A DNA stretch of 64,000 nt, from assembly GCF_002127325.2 (NCBI RefSeq), contig NC_035437.2:155603897-155667896 (forward strand). The letters run 5' to 3'. This document shows positions 1-9,240 of this stretch, one piece after another (the first letter of the stretch is position 1; each line of letters starts with the position of its first letter). This DNA comes from Helianthus annuus. Its lineage: Eukaryota; Streptophyta; Magnoliopsida; Asterales; Asteraceae. The translations under genes were made by a program, and so were the position numbers. Under the pieces are notes generated by a model, which did no database searches, was not told the DNA's origin, and saw only the letters and a list, made by a program, of their open reading frames with translations.

Positions 1-547
1 CATACTTGATTTGAGATAAAAGCCATTATATAATGATATCATTTCCAATAAATTCTTTAAAAAAAACTAATGCTACCATATTTGTAAGGAAGACCAAAAT
101 AAATGACCCAGCAAAATAATCTAACGACACCAAATGTACCAACAATCTTTTGGTCATAAGAGGTCCCAAGGGAAATATGAATAGCATTGAATATACAGAA
201 TACAGATTGATTTATCAAAATAATGATTTTCATACTTATTGTGCCCTTTTACATTTACTGTCCGTAATCAATAATTCTGTGTAATTTTCTTAGATAAAAA
301 TTTGATATTCAAGATATATAACATATAGTTTTTTTTTTTTTTAAATCCTATGTCGACTAACACATAGTGATAGCGTTTTGTTTGTGCTTTGTAGGATTTT
401 TTTTTTTTTTTCAAACGAATTAACATTTGGTAACTATTAAAATAATTAAAACTGGATGCTATTGGAGTAAACTAAAGGAACCGTAACTTTTCACTGTTTA
501 AGTCTTTTATTTGGTTTTTATCTGTGTATAAAAGTATGTTAAATTTT
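1..547. other. AT-rich intergenic stretch
   Basis: No open frame, RNA gene or recognisable repeat family stands out here. The sequence is AT-rich with short T runs near 330-410. It ends at the left flank of the long-TIR element that begins at 548. Confidence 0.6.
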
Positions 548-2029
548 GAGTTAAATACACTGTTAATCCCTCCCTGTGGTTTGTGGAAAGTAACAATCTT
601 GGGTACTAATAGTTTAAAGTAACAGGTTGAGGTTTTCACGTTTGATTTTGTAACATTCTAAGGCCTTAAGACTAACAGTTGTTAAATACTAACTAAAAAC
701 TAAGGGTATTTTTGTCATTTCAGAACTTAGTACTCAATCTTGTTAATTTGGAAGACCACAGGACTAACCTCGCAATTAACTTTTATAATATTTAAAACAC
801 AATTATTATTTTTTCTATTTTTATTTAACTAATTTTTTTAATTATTGAACTAAATAATTTTTAAAATGGTGAAAAATGTTATATATTCTAAAAGATTATA
901 TAGTTCTAATTATATAAAAGTAGCTTTAAATAATGTTTGAATATAAGATACTAGGGGTGTTCACGCTTCGGTTTGATTTTACGCTTGATTTTTTTCCAAA
1001 ACTTTCGGTCGGTCGGTTTCAAAAGTTTGAAACCGTATTGAACGGTTTGATTTACAATTTATAAAAAAAATGGTCGTAGAAAATCGAACCGGGCCATATC
1101 TTAGTTTTTTTTAATATATAAATAAATAAATATGCATATATACACGCATAAAAAGTAAAATTTTGGCAATGTGAAAAATAGAGCCCGCCTCTTCATTTGA
1201 AAAATATTATTTCATCGCAACTAGTTTTCATTTTGCTATGATAGAACTACTATGTTTAGCCATTTTGATCTAGTTCTGGACAACTTGTTTTAAGAATATT
1301 TTGACAACTTTTTGCTTTTTTTGAACCGGAGACTAGCAATTTATTTTGGACACCTCTATTGTGAAATGACACTTTGACAGCAACTATTTTTTAGTTATAA
1401 TTATATGATGTAGCTTTTATTTTTTCCCTTGTGCATCATGTATATATTTGGTTGTAGCTTCTTGTATATATTTTGATGTGTATATGTTTGAAAACTTGAA
1501 TAAAGGGGTTGGGCCTAAAAGGCTCAAACCGTGAAATTGTACCGGAACCCAAACCGTAATAACGGTTCAGTTTTGTTATATTTTTTAACGGTTCGATTTT
1601 GGTTTTCAATGATCAAAAAACAGTTACTTTACGTATAAACTTGCTAATTTACATATAAGCTAATTACGGAAGTGACTTCAAAAATTCAAATTAGCTTTAA
1701 TTATTAATTATGTTAATTACGTTTAACTATTTAAAAAATGTTGTAATTAAATAATTAAACAGTTTAGTTAAATAATAAGAGAAAAAGAAAAATTATGTTT
1801 TAAATATTACAAGAGTTAATGTTATGCTTAATAACATGGATAGTCTCTGTGGTTTCTTCAAGTTCAAGGTAGGGTATTAAGTTTTTAGTTAGTTTTTAAC
1901 GACAGTTAGCCTTAAGGCCCCAGGATGTTACAAAATCAAACGTTAAAGCTTTAGATTGTTACTTTAAACTATTAATACCTGAGGTTGTTACTTTCTACAA
2001 ACCACAGAGACTAACAGTGTAATTAACTC
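548..2029. mobile_element. Non-autonomous element with long terminal inverted repeats
   Basis: The sequence from about 548 to 780 reappears inverted from 2029 back to about 1825. The strongest match covers roughly 160 bp and contains CTGTGGTTTGT, AGTAACAA, TAATAGTTTAAAGTAACA, CGTTTGATTTTGTAACAT and CTAACTAAAAACT. The flanks are TTAAATTTT (539-547) and TTAAAATTT (2030-2038). These are close to, but not exactly, a 9-bp duplication. Long TIRs plus a possible 9-bp TSD suggest a Mutator-like or foldback non-autonomous element. The interior has no long ORF. Around 950-1620 it holds AT-rich sequence with recurrent CGGTTYGATTT words that may be a further insertion. The arms differ at many positions, so it is not recent. 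Confidence 0.65.
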
Positions 2030-2880
2030 TTAAAATTTTGTTTTTATATATTCAAATTTTAATTATGTTATATTTCATCACAAAATTTAGTACTTTAGAA
2101 TTAATAAAATTAAAATTTTTAACTTTATACATAATCTAGTATAATTATTTTATTAATATTTGATGTATTAAAGGTCCTATTGTATTTATGTATTAATCCA
2201 TAAATGTCGATGCAATAGTAAAGTTTCAATCTTTTAGAAAATAGCTTTATGACTTGGGGAGTTTTCACTCCTGACACATATTCCCATGAGCAGATTAACC
2301 CCATCCTATTCCCTCTTATCCCCAAAACTGTCATCACTTGACATGCTCTAATCTAAACGACTTAGATGTTTACACCAGTGATTATTGTTTTAAAAGTCAG
2401 CACCAGAGATTACTGTATGTCGCCATAGGATTTTCTTCAATCAGCACCGGAGAGTTGGCGAAGTCGGTTAGGGTTCCGGCCAGTTTCCGGTAACCCAATT
2501 CGGGTTTGCCGTTTGCATGTCTCACTTTCGGTTAGATCGGATTAGTATGAGCCATGATTTAGTAGTTTAGTTAACCCAGTGACCATGGACGTTCCTGCAA
2601 AGACTCCCGTGATCAAATCGGTGAATGCACGTTGTTAAGTGTTGATAAGGTTACTTCCAACGGTTAGGAAGCTAAAGCGGTAAACTAAATATAATTCACT
2701 TTCTGAAATTCATCAAAAGAACAATCATTTTAATGAGGTAGCAATATGCCAAAGGTAAAAAATAAGATTCATTTAGTTTGTATTGTATTTTTATATGGTT
2801 TTTGTAAAGTAAATTTTTCTGGTTTTATTGAAAAAATTAAGTACAACATGTTTAAACCGATAATGTGCAGTTGGTTAAAA
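2030..2880. other. Intergenic stretch, nothing recognised
   Basis: Mixed AT-rich sequence without a supportable gene. A short open frame on the minus strand at 2125-2337 has no recognisable domain, and I treat it as chance. Confidence 0.5.
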
Positions 2881-2998
2881 AAATACATAATGCATCAATT
2901 GAAAACATATAAGAAAAAGTAAAAATATATGATAATAAAAAAAATACATGATGCATCGATTGAAAACATATAAGAAAAAGTAAAGAAATATGATAAGT
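2881..2998. repeat. Two-copy tandem duplication, period about 61 bp
   Basis: Two adjacent copies share ATACATRATGCATC, ATTGAAAACATATAAG and AAAAAGTAAA, offset by about 61 bases. A second pair follows at about 3000-3115, marked by GTAAAAGTTARTTTKG and ATACATTTTT. These look like internal duplications in an old AT-rich mobile element. Confidence 0.7.
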
Positions 2999-3194
2999 GG
3001 TTTGTAAAAGTTAATTTTGCATACATTTTTATAAGAAAAATTATTTGTAGTGTATGATACGTGGTTGGTAAAAGTTAGTTTGGTATACATTTTTCGGAGT
3101 GAAATTATTTGCAGTGTAAACGGTATCCGTGTTTGTTTTCATGTTTTCTTACATGCTAAACCAATAAGATCAAAAATTGGTTGCCATGTGTGTA

Positions 3195-3243
3195 GGAAAA
3201 AAAGTGATCACACTTCCGCCGCGAAGCGCGAAGAAAAACACTA
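3195..3243 (+). other. Possible Helitron 3' terminus
   Basis: A GC-rich stretch with a small inverted motif (CGCGAAGCGCG) is followed about 10 bases later by CACTAG and then T. Plant Helitrons typically end in a short hairpin followed by CTRR (here CTAG) and insert between A and T. No 5' TC end or RepHel gene was identified, so this is only a motif-level call. Confidence 0.3.
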
Positions 3244-3471
3244 GTAATAATTAATATAAAATACACTTTTGTGAAACCAGATAAGATTCATGAGTTGTAG
3301 CATAACAAATAAGTAAGTTTAACCTAAATATTATCTAGAACTTTATACTTATTTATAGATAACACACATAAATTATTGCAAATATTTTTGATGAAATTAA
3401 GTATGTAAATAAAATAGGGGTAAATTATAAGTTTTGTCATTTATATTTATATTCAATTTTAGGCTGTATCC

Positions 3472-3590
3472 TTTGCCTTTAAAATTGTCGATTTTATACT
3501 TAAAGTTTCAAAATTAAGTATGTAAACAAAATAAGGGTAAGATTTTGAAACATTAAGTACAAAATCTGTTAATTTTAAAGGCAAAAGCTC
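3472..3590. repeat. Small inverted repeat (stem-loop)
   Basis: TTTGCCTTTAAAATT with following sequence through TTTCAAAATT (about 3472-3520) is repeated inverted at about 3550-3590. The arms are about 45 bp and imperfect, with a spacer of about 30 bp. It may be a miniature hairpin element. No target duplication was recognised. Confidence 0.6.
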
Positions 3591-3875
3591 GAGCTTGTCT
3601 AGGCCTAGCTTGTTTATTGCTTATTAGTCATTCAATAATTATGGGATGTATAATTATGATTGTGTGTATATATATGTATATGCATATTTATCATTTAACT
3701 ATTTTTATCACAACTATATATAATAATATGTTTATATAATGTACGGATCTTATATTTTCGTATAAATAATAGGCTCCTTTAGGTTCACAAGGCTAGTCAA
3801 GCTCGCGATATGATGACTGGGCCTGGGGTTGTTTATTAAGCGATCTTCAATGCAGGCCTAACTCAGTCTCAACCA

Positions 3876-4120
3876 ATACCCCCCCCCCCCCCCCCAATTG
3901 CCTAGGTGCCATTGAAGGATCACCATCACAATAACGAGGAGCAATGACTGAAATGTGGACCCACTTCACTCTAACCCTTTAAAACCAAAAGAATAATTGG
4001 GGGGGGGGGGTTAGGCGCCATTGAAGGATCACCAGCACAATAACGAGGAGCAACGACTGAAATGTGGACCCACCTCACTCTAACCCTTTAAAACCAAAAG
4101 AATAATTGGGAGGGGGTGGG
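3876..4120. repeat. 109-bp tandem duplication with poly-C and poly-G tracts
   Basis: A unit carrying GCCATTGAAGGATCACC, CAATAACGAGGAGCAA, GAAATGTGGACCCAC and CCAAAAGAATAATTGG occurs at about 3907-4000 and again at about 4017-4110, offset by 109 bases. A 17-base C run (about 3878-3894) precedes it and G runs follow each copy. The layout suggests an internally duplicated miniature transposon. Similar G-rich text (GTGTTAAAGGGGGA) continues to about 4190. Confidence 0.75.
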
Positions 4121-4190
4121 GGGTTAACCCAATTTCTTGGGTGTTAAAGGGGGAGGGGAGAGCGTGTTAAAGGGGGATGAGAGAGCGCTA

Positions 4191-4853
4191 TTATTTATGT
4201 GGCACTAATGTGCTTAAATGTCGTTGATATAATACAATGAAGTTTTTAGGGGCTCCATTCTATACCATGTAGCATTGCTAACTTAATACTATAATCCTAA
4301 AGGTATGTGGTGGTTGAATATCCAATATTAAGTATAGGAATCCTATTTTGAAATCCATATCATCAAATAAAACACGTACTCTCCCCATCATTTATATTCT
4401 TTGATTCACATACCTTTACAATATAACTTACTTTTTATAATAAATTCCTAATTGTGATTTCATTAGAAAATTATTCGTTGATTTTGTTTGAAGGGCATTT
4501 TATAAAATTAACCTATAGTCAAATATATCAAACATTGTGTGAAACCTAATCTTAGTCCTAATTACAACCAAAATGGTAAGAAAATGAAGGTCAACATATC
4601 TACAATCACAAGTTTGACCAGAAAATATTGTCCAAAAAAGCCAAACCTCAACTCCCCAAAATGCAAAGGCAACAAAGGGAAAAAGGTATAATAAAGGTAA
4701 TATATGCCTTAAAAATACAATTAGTGCTTATTTAAGTATTTAATATGTGGTTAAAAGCCCATTTAATTTGATGACAAAACAAAGAAAGTAATGCCCTTAT
4801 TTGGGTAGTATATTACATGATCAAATCCTTTAATGTAACATATAATGCACCAC
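4191..4853. other. Intergenic and upstream region of the trihelix gene
   Basis: AT-rich sequence with no open frame or repeat that I can support. It presumably includes the upstream regulatory region of the gene starting at 4919. Confidence 0.5.
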
Positions 4854-4862
4854 CTATAAAAG
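4854..4862 (+). promoter_or_regulatory. TATA box of the trihelix gene
   Basis: CTATAAAAG lies 57 bases before the ATG at 4919. A transcription start about 30 bases downstream would fall near 4885. That is after the upstream in-frame ATG at 4817 and before 4919, so the box supports 4919 as the real start codon. Confidence 0.6.
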
Positions 4863-4918
4863 AACCTACACAAATTAGCCTTACAAACATTCAAGAACCT
4901 TATAAGTGTTCACATTTC

Positions 4919-6419
4919 ATGGCATCAGAAACAGAAGAAGTGTGTGATGATGGTAGCAGTACACCATGCAAGGTGGTTGATGGGCAACAACCACCGCCAT
5001 TGACGATGGTCGAAGTGGTGGATGACAAGAACAAATCACCAAGACACCCGCGTTGGACAAGACAAGAAACACTTACACTAATAGAAGGCAAGAAAGTGGC
5101 AGAGAATAGGGGTCGTAGGGGGCGGAGGTCAAGTTCGGTTTTTGGGTCGGACCAGGTTGAGCCGAAATGGGACTCGGTTTCATCGTATTGTAAACAACGG
5201 GCCGTGAACCGAGGCCCGGTTCAATGCAGGAAAAGATGGAGTAATATGGTTGGTGATTTCAAGAAAATAAAAGCATGGGAATCACAAGTGAAACAAGAGT
5301 CTGATTCTTATTGGGTGATGAGAAATGATTTAAGGAAAGAGAATAAAATGCCCGGTTTTTTCGACAGGGAAGTGTTTGATGTGTTGGATGGGAAAGCGGT
5401 TACTAAGGAAGCTTATAAACTGGCTTTGGTGACGGTTAGTGCGGATGCAAAAGATGATAATGAGGTGGCCGTGGAGGAGGAGGACGGTTATGCTGAGGTG
5501 GACGCTGATGTCATGTTTGATAGTGGTCGTCGTGCCACCTCAGATGACGGCCTTTTTCCCGATTCTGATAGAATGGAGGAGGTGGAGGTCGGAAATGGGA
5601 AAGGTCATGATAATCCGATCCCTAATGCGGTGCCTATTTCAGGTGACTTTTCGTACGCCTTCACACATTTTTGTGTAGTTTTTTTAGTGTCAAGTGATGG
5701 GTGTTTGGATGTACGTTCTGGGAATTATTGGTACATAATATATTCCAGGACACACATCCAAACACCCCTCAAATATTTATCATTAGAAACTCCTAATGCT
5801 AACATTTGACTTTGACTAACAGAGAAGAGGTATCAACCATTTCACCACGATTACACCCAAGGTAAGGTTCCATTTTCAATATCATATGTGTCAAATTTGA
5901 CCCATTTACCTAAAACGGGTCGATTTGGGCTATTTTCATCTGCAACGGGTTAAACAGGTAAAATTTAGAAACTCAGCTAAAAATGAAACGGGTCGAAGAG
6001 GTTGAAAGAAGCACAAACTTTTTAAAATCATTATGTTAAAAAATTAATATGGACAACAAAGTGTTGTCGGGTCAACAAGATCCGACCCCTTTTGACCCAT
6101 TACCGAGCCTGTCCATTTAAAACAGCCAAATGAAGATTAAAACTTTTTATAAAATCTAGCAGGTAATATGAAAGAAAGCATGTCTCAAGAGGGATATAAG
6201 AGGAGAAGAGTGTCAACAGAAGAATGCCGAGAGAATAACTTTAACGATCGATTAATCGACGTTCTTGAGAAGAATGCCAACATGTTAAACGCACGAATGG
6301 AAGCGGAAAACACAAACTGTCAGTTGGAGAGAGACCAGAGAAGAGACTACAATGACAGCTTGGTGTCAGCTCTTAACAAGATTTCAGACGCCTTAACAAA
6401 AATTGCTGATAAACTATGA
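4919..6419 (+). CDS. Trihelix (GT-family) transcription factor, ASR3-like
   Basis: Spliced CDS join(4919..5642, 5823..5861, 6163..6419), 339 aa. Each junction uses a GT donor and AG acceptor, and both introns are phase 1. The 39-base middle exon keeps the frame. Residues about 43-125 form a trihelix (Myb/SANT-like) DNA-binding domain with the regularly spaced tryptophans W46, W84 and W107, followed by a WVMRNDLRKE segment. The middle of the protein is acidic. Exon 3 encodes a basic stretch (YKRRRVS) and an amphipathic C-terminal helix likely to act in dimerisation. Trihelix proteins of this group bind GT-type promoter elements in the nucleus. Arabidopsis ASR3 is a repressor acting in immunity, but equivalence is inferred. 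The open frame reaches back to an ATG at 4817; I prefer 4919 because of the TATA box at 4854-4862. No damage is seen. This is the only clear non-transposon gene in the window. Confidence 0.85.
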
Positions 6420-7478
6420 CTGGTTGAAATATATATTAGTGGATTTTAGTATCAAACTTCCGTTTTCTGTTCAATGTTCTTTGGAAAAACTATGATTTGG
6501 CAGTTGTAAGACATAATGTTCTAGACTTTTGGTGTGCAATTATGTGTTTTCTTTTTATAACCAGTCACTCTGAAAAACTCACGGGTCTCAACAATACATA
6601 TTTAACCAATGGGACCAGGTAAAATGTAGCTTGCGTAGTACCTTCCTAGACAGGGAGAAATAATTAGGGATGACAATCTTGGCCCAATTAGGGCCCAAAA
6701 CCGAGCTCTGCGGGCCCGGGTTCGGGTTTGATGTAAGAATCAAAAGGTCCGGATCTCTCTTCAACCATGGGTTCGTCATTCGGGTTTCTTAACGCCAACT
6801 AGTTGTTAATTGTAGTTACATCTGAAGTTTGTGTATAATTACATGTGCACCGGTTATTATTACACATAAACATAACTATAGATGAACTATTATTATGGTC
6901 ACAGTTACACATACATGGTACCCATTAAGTGACTACTGTTACAAGACACATCAATAAGCTTTAATATAGCTCTGGTCGCAGACCCATATTGAGGACAAGT
7001 TTTCAAAAGTTAGTAGTGGTAGAAATTTTGGTTGTATATAGAGTAACACCTCACGTACATAATGCGTGTGTCCCGTGTCTAGTGCTTTGGCTTTTAGGAC
7101 CTAAATGCCTGCAAGCGCCTCACGCTTTTTTAAACCAAGGTTGAGATAAAGTAGTAACAACCTTAAGTTGGAGTTTATAATTCTAAGCCCATTGAGCAGG
7201 GTCGGTCCAACATTTTTGGAGGCCCTAAGCGAAGTACAAAGTAGGGGCCCTTGTGAGACTTGAACTTAAAAACATATTAAACGGCAATAGCAAATCACAA
7301 TATCAAGTCGTAAAATCACGAATATCAAATCACTTTTTTTTTGTTATTGATCAATCGCAGATTGCACCATTGGCAAAGGATGCATAATTGCATTCAAGAA
7401 AAAAAGGGACCTGCTAACTTATGATTTCAAGAAAAAAAGGGATTCAGCCAATAATCCTTCAAGTTTTGGGTGTAGACC
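6420..7478. other. 3' flank of the trihelix gene and intergenic DNA
   Basis: The first few hundred bases probably contain the 3' UTR. No further gene is supported. At about 7196-7250, CAGGGTCGGTCC followed by TTTTTGGAGGCCC resembles the terminus of plant hAT elements, but no partner end was found. At 7474-7478 AGACC is the left target duplication of the Tat retrotransposon. Confidence 0.45.
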
Positions 7479-8128
7479 TGATGAAACACAGGATAACACC
7501 AAGGTTATACTGCCGGGTTGTTTCTCTAAGGGGTTCAATCTCCTTTCTTACTCGCTGAAATGACCTAGATCCTGCAAAACAGCAACACCGTTAGTCTCGT
7601 TAAGAGGGGAATATGGGGGTTTCCCTCTTAACCAGGCTCCGGCGTGAGAATAAGTACTGTTCTGAGGGAGAATAAACAGTGTGTGTTGAGTGTGTGAATA
7701 AAGAGAGCAAGATGATTTAACCTGAATGATGAAGGGTCCAATTTATAGCCGGAGGGTAAGAAGGGCGGAGCAGCTGTGCCAGCTGTGGTTGCGCGCCAGC
7801 TGTCCGACTAAGGGGAATATCCTCTTGGTCTCCTCTGCCATAGCCGGTGTAGTGGTACACGTGGCGCGCTTACGTTTGTCCACGCTGGAAACATCGTACT
7901 GGTGTTGTCAGCTCTGCCCCCTGATTTATCGCAGGCCTATGTGGCGCTCTGCAACTGGTGACACGTGTTGTCCTTCTTGTCGGATAGAGCATCTTTGTTG
8001 CCTCCTTGACATTTTCCAGAAGCTTCTAGAAGCTTATGGATTACTTTGCTGATGTAGGCGCCATGTATGATCGAAAAGGAGGTGTGGTCCCTGCCATGTA
8101 GGCAGGGAATTGGGACCATACCTCTTCA
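7479..8128 (-). repeat. 3' LTR of the Tat element
   Basis: A 650-bp LTR matching 29847-30496, with scattered substitutions and one- or two-base indels. It carries a minus-strand TATA motif (plus-strand ATTTATAGCC near 7740). The plus-strand end ACCTCTTCA is followed by CCCCCC-rich sequence at about 8130-8138. In the element's orientation that is a G-rich polypurine tract directly upstream of the LTR. Confidence 0.93.
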
Positions 8129-8219
8129 AGTCCCCCCAGTATAGTGTGCCTTCTAGTTGAGTTGATCGTCTAGGAGGGATTCTGGACTTATAAGGTTAGT
8201 GATTTTTGTGGTGCATGAA

Positions 8220-8482
8220 TTTTGGTAACTTATAAAAAGTGGGCCAAATGGACGCATGGCACATGGGTTTTGGCACTTTGTAAAAAGTGAGCCAAATGGA
8301 CGCATAGCGCATGGGTTTTGGCACTTTGTAAAAAGTGAGCCAAATTGATGCATGGTGCATGGCGCATGGCCATGGGTTTTGGCAGCTTGTAAAAAGTTGA
8401 GCCAAATGGGCGCATGGCGCATGGCCATGGGTTTCGGCAGCTTGTAAAAAGTTGAGCCAAATGGACGCATGGCGCATGGCCC
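8220..8482. repeat. Minisatellite in the 3' untranslated part of the Tat element
   Basis: Five tandem units start at about 8220, 8268, 8316, 8377 and 8432, with lengths 48, 48, 61, 55 and 51. Each contains TTTTGGCA or a variant, then TTGTAAAAAGT, then GAGCCAAATGGACGCATG. The longer units gained extra GCATGG steps. Several short open frames here are products of the repeat and are not genes. Tandem repeats at this place, next to the 3' LTR, are typical of Tat elements. Confidence 0.9.
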
Positions 8483-8717
8483 GTATTGTTTCCTTCTAAT
8501 AGAAGTTTTGTTTTCTTGGGGAAGATGTTGATGTGACTGTCTGATGTCCCTGTCTTGTCGGAGATGAACAGGCGCCTTTTCAGTTCACGTCAGTTACTTT
8601 CAGTCACGTCGTCAGGCCCTGTTACCCATGCTCCCGAAAAAAGAGGTGACGTCTTCTCTGTCCTCTGACGTGTCTCTCCCCCATTGCTTGTTTTCTCTGG
8701 ACTCCGACGGCCCACTA

Positions 8718-8748
8718 CCCATCGCATTAAATGCGATGGGTATAAATA
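8718..8748 (+). promoter_or_regulatory. Palindrome plus TATA box driving the antisense gene of the Tat element
   Basis: An inverted repeat with 11-bp arms (CCCATCGCATT and its complement, one central base) occupies 8718-8740. TATAAATA follows immediately at 8741-8748. The ATG of the antisense gene lies at 8871, leaving a pyrimidine-rich leader of about 100 bases. This indicates a promoter independent of the LTR and firing against gag-pol. Confidence 0.6.
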
Positions 8749-9235
8749 AGAGGCGGTTTCTCCTTCTTCCTCACTTTTCAAATTTTTTCAAGTTTGGTTT
8801 TCTCCATTTCTTTCATCTTTCCTTCTTTTTTCATTTGAATACTTCCGTTTAACCTCTCATTATCCTTATTATGTCTGGTGCAAATCCTTCTCAAAGGAAG
8901 AGGAAACATAAGGGGAAAGCTCCTCCTGGCCCTGACCAGGCAATTATTGGGTGGAAAGAAGAAGAGTTCCACAACCTTGTTCAAGGGATGGGTTTTCGCC
9001 CTGAGTGGGGAGCCCAGTATCCAACTGCTGGTTCCACCGCCGTGGATGCTCCTCCTGGTTACTTGATTCTATACGCTGCATTCTTCCGGGAGGGTAACTT
9101 TAGGCTTCCGATTACCAAGTTTACTGCCTCTGTCTTGAGGAACTATGGGCTCCATATTTCTCAAATCAACGCGATTGGGCTTCCGCGTATTACTCATTTT
9201 GAGTTCGTTTGTAGAGCCTACCGTATTGAGCCGAC

Positions 9236-9240
9236 GTTTG
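9236..9240. other. Left target-site duplication of the Tekay element
   Basis: GTTTG immediately precedes the LTR start at 9241 and recurs at 20738-20742 immediately after the other LTR. This is the 5-bp duplication expected for Ty3 integrase. Confidence 0.95.

Noticed and set aside
8153..8477. Three overlapping minus-strand frames with FYKLPKPM-like repeats
   Set aside because: Product of the 48-61 bp minisatellite; open in several frames because of the repeat, with no domain.
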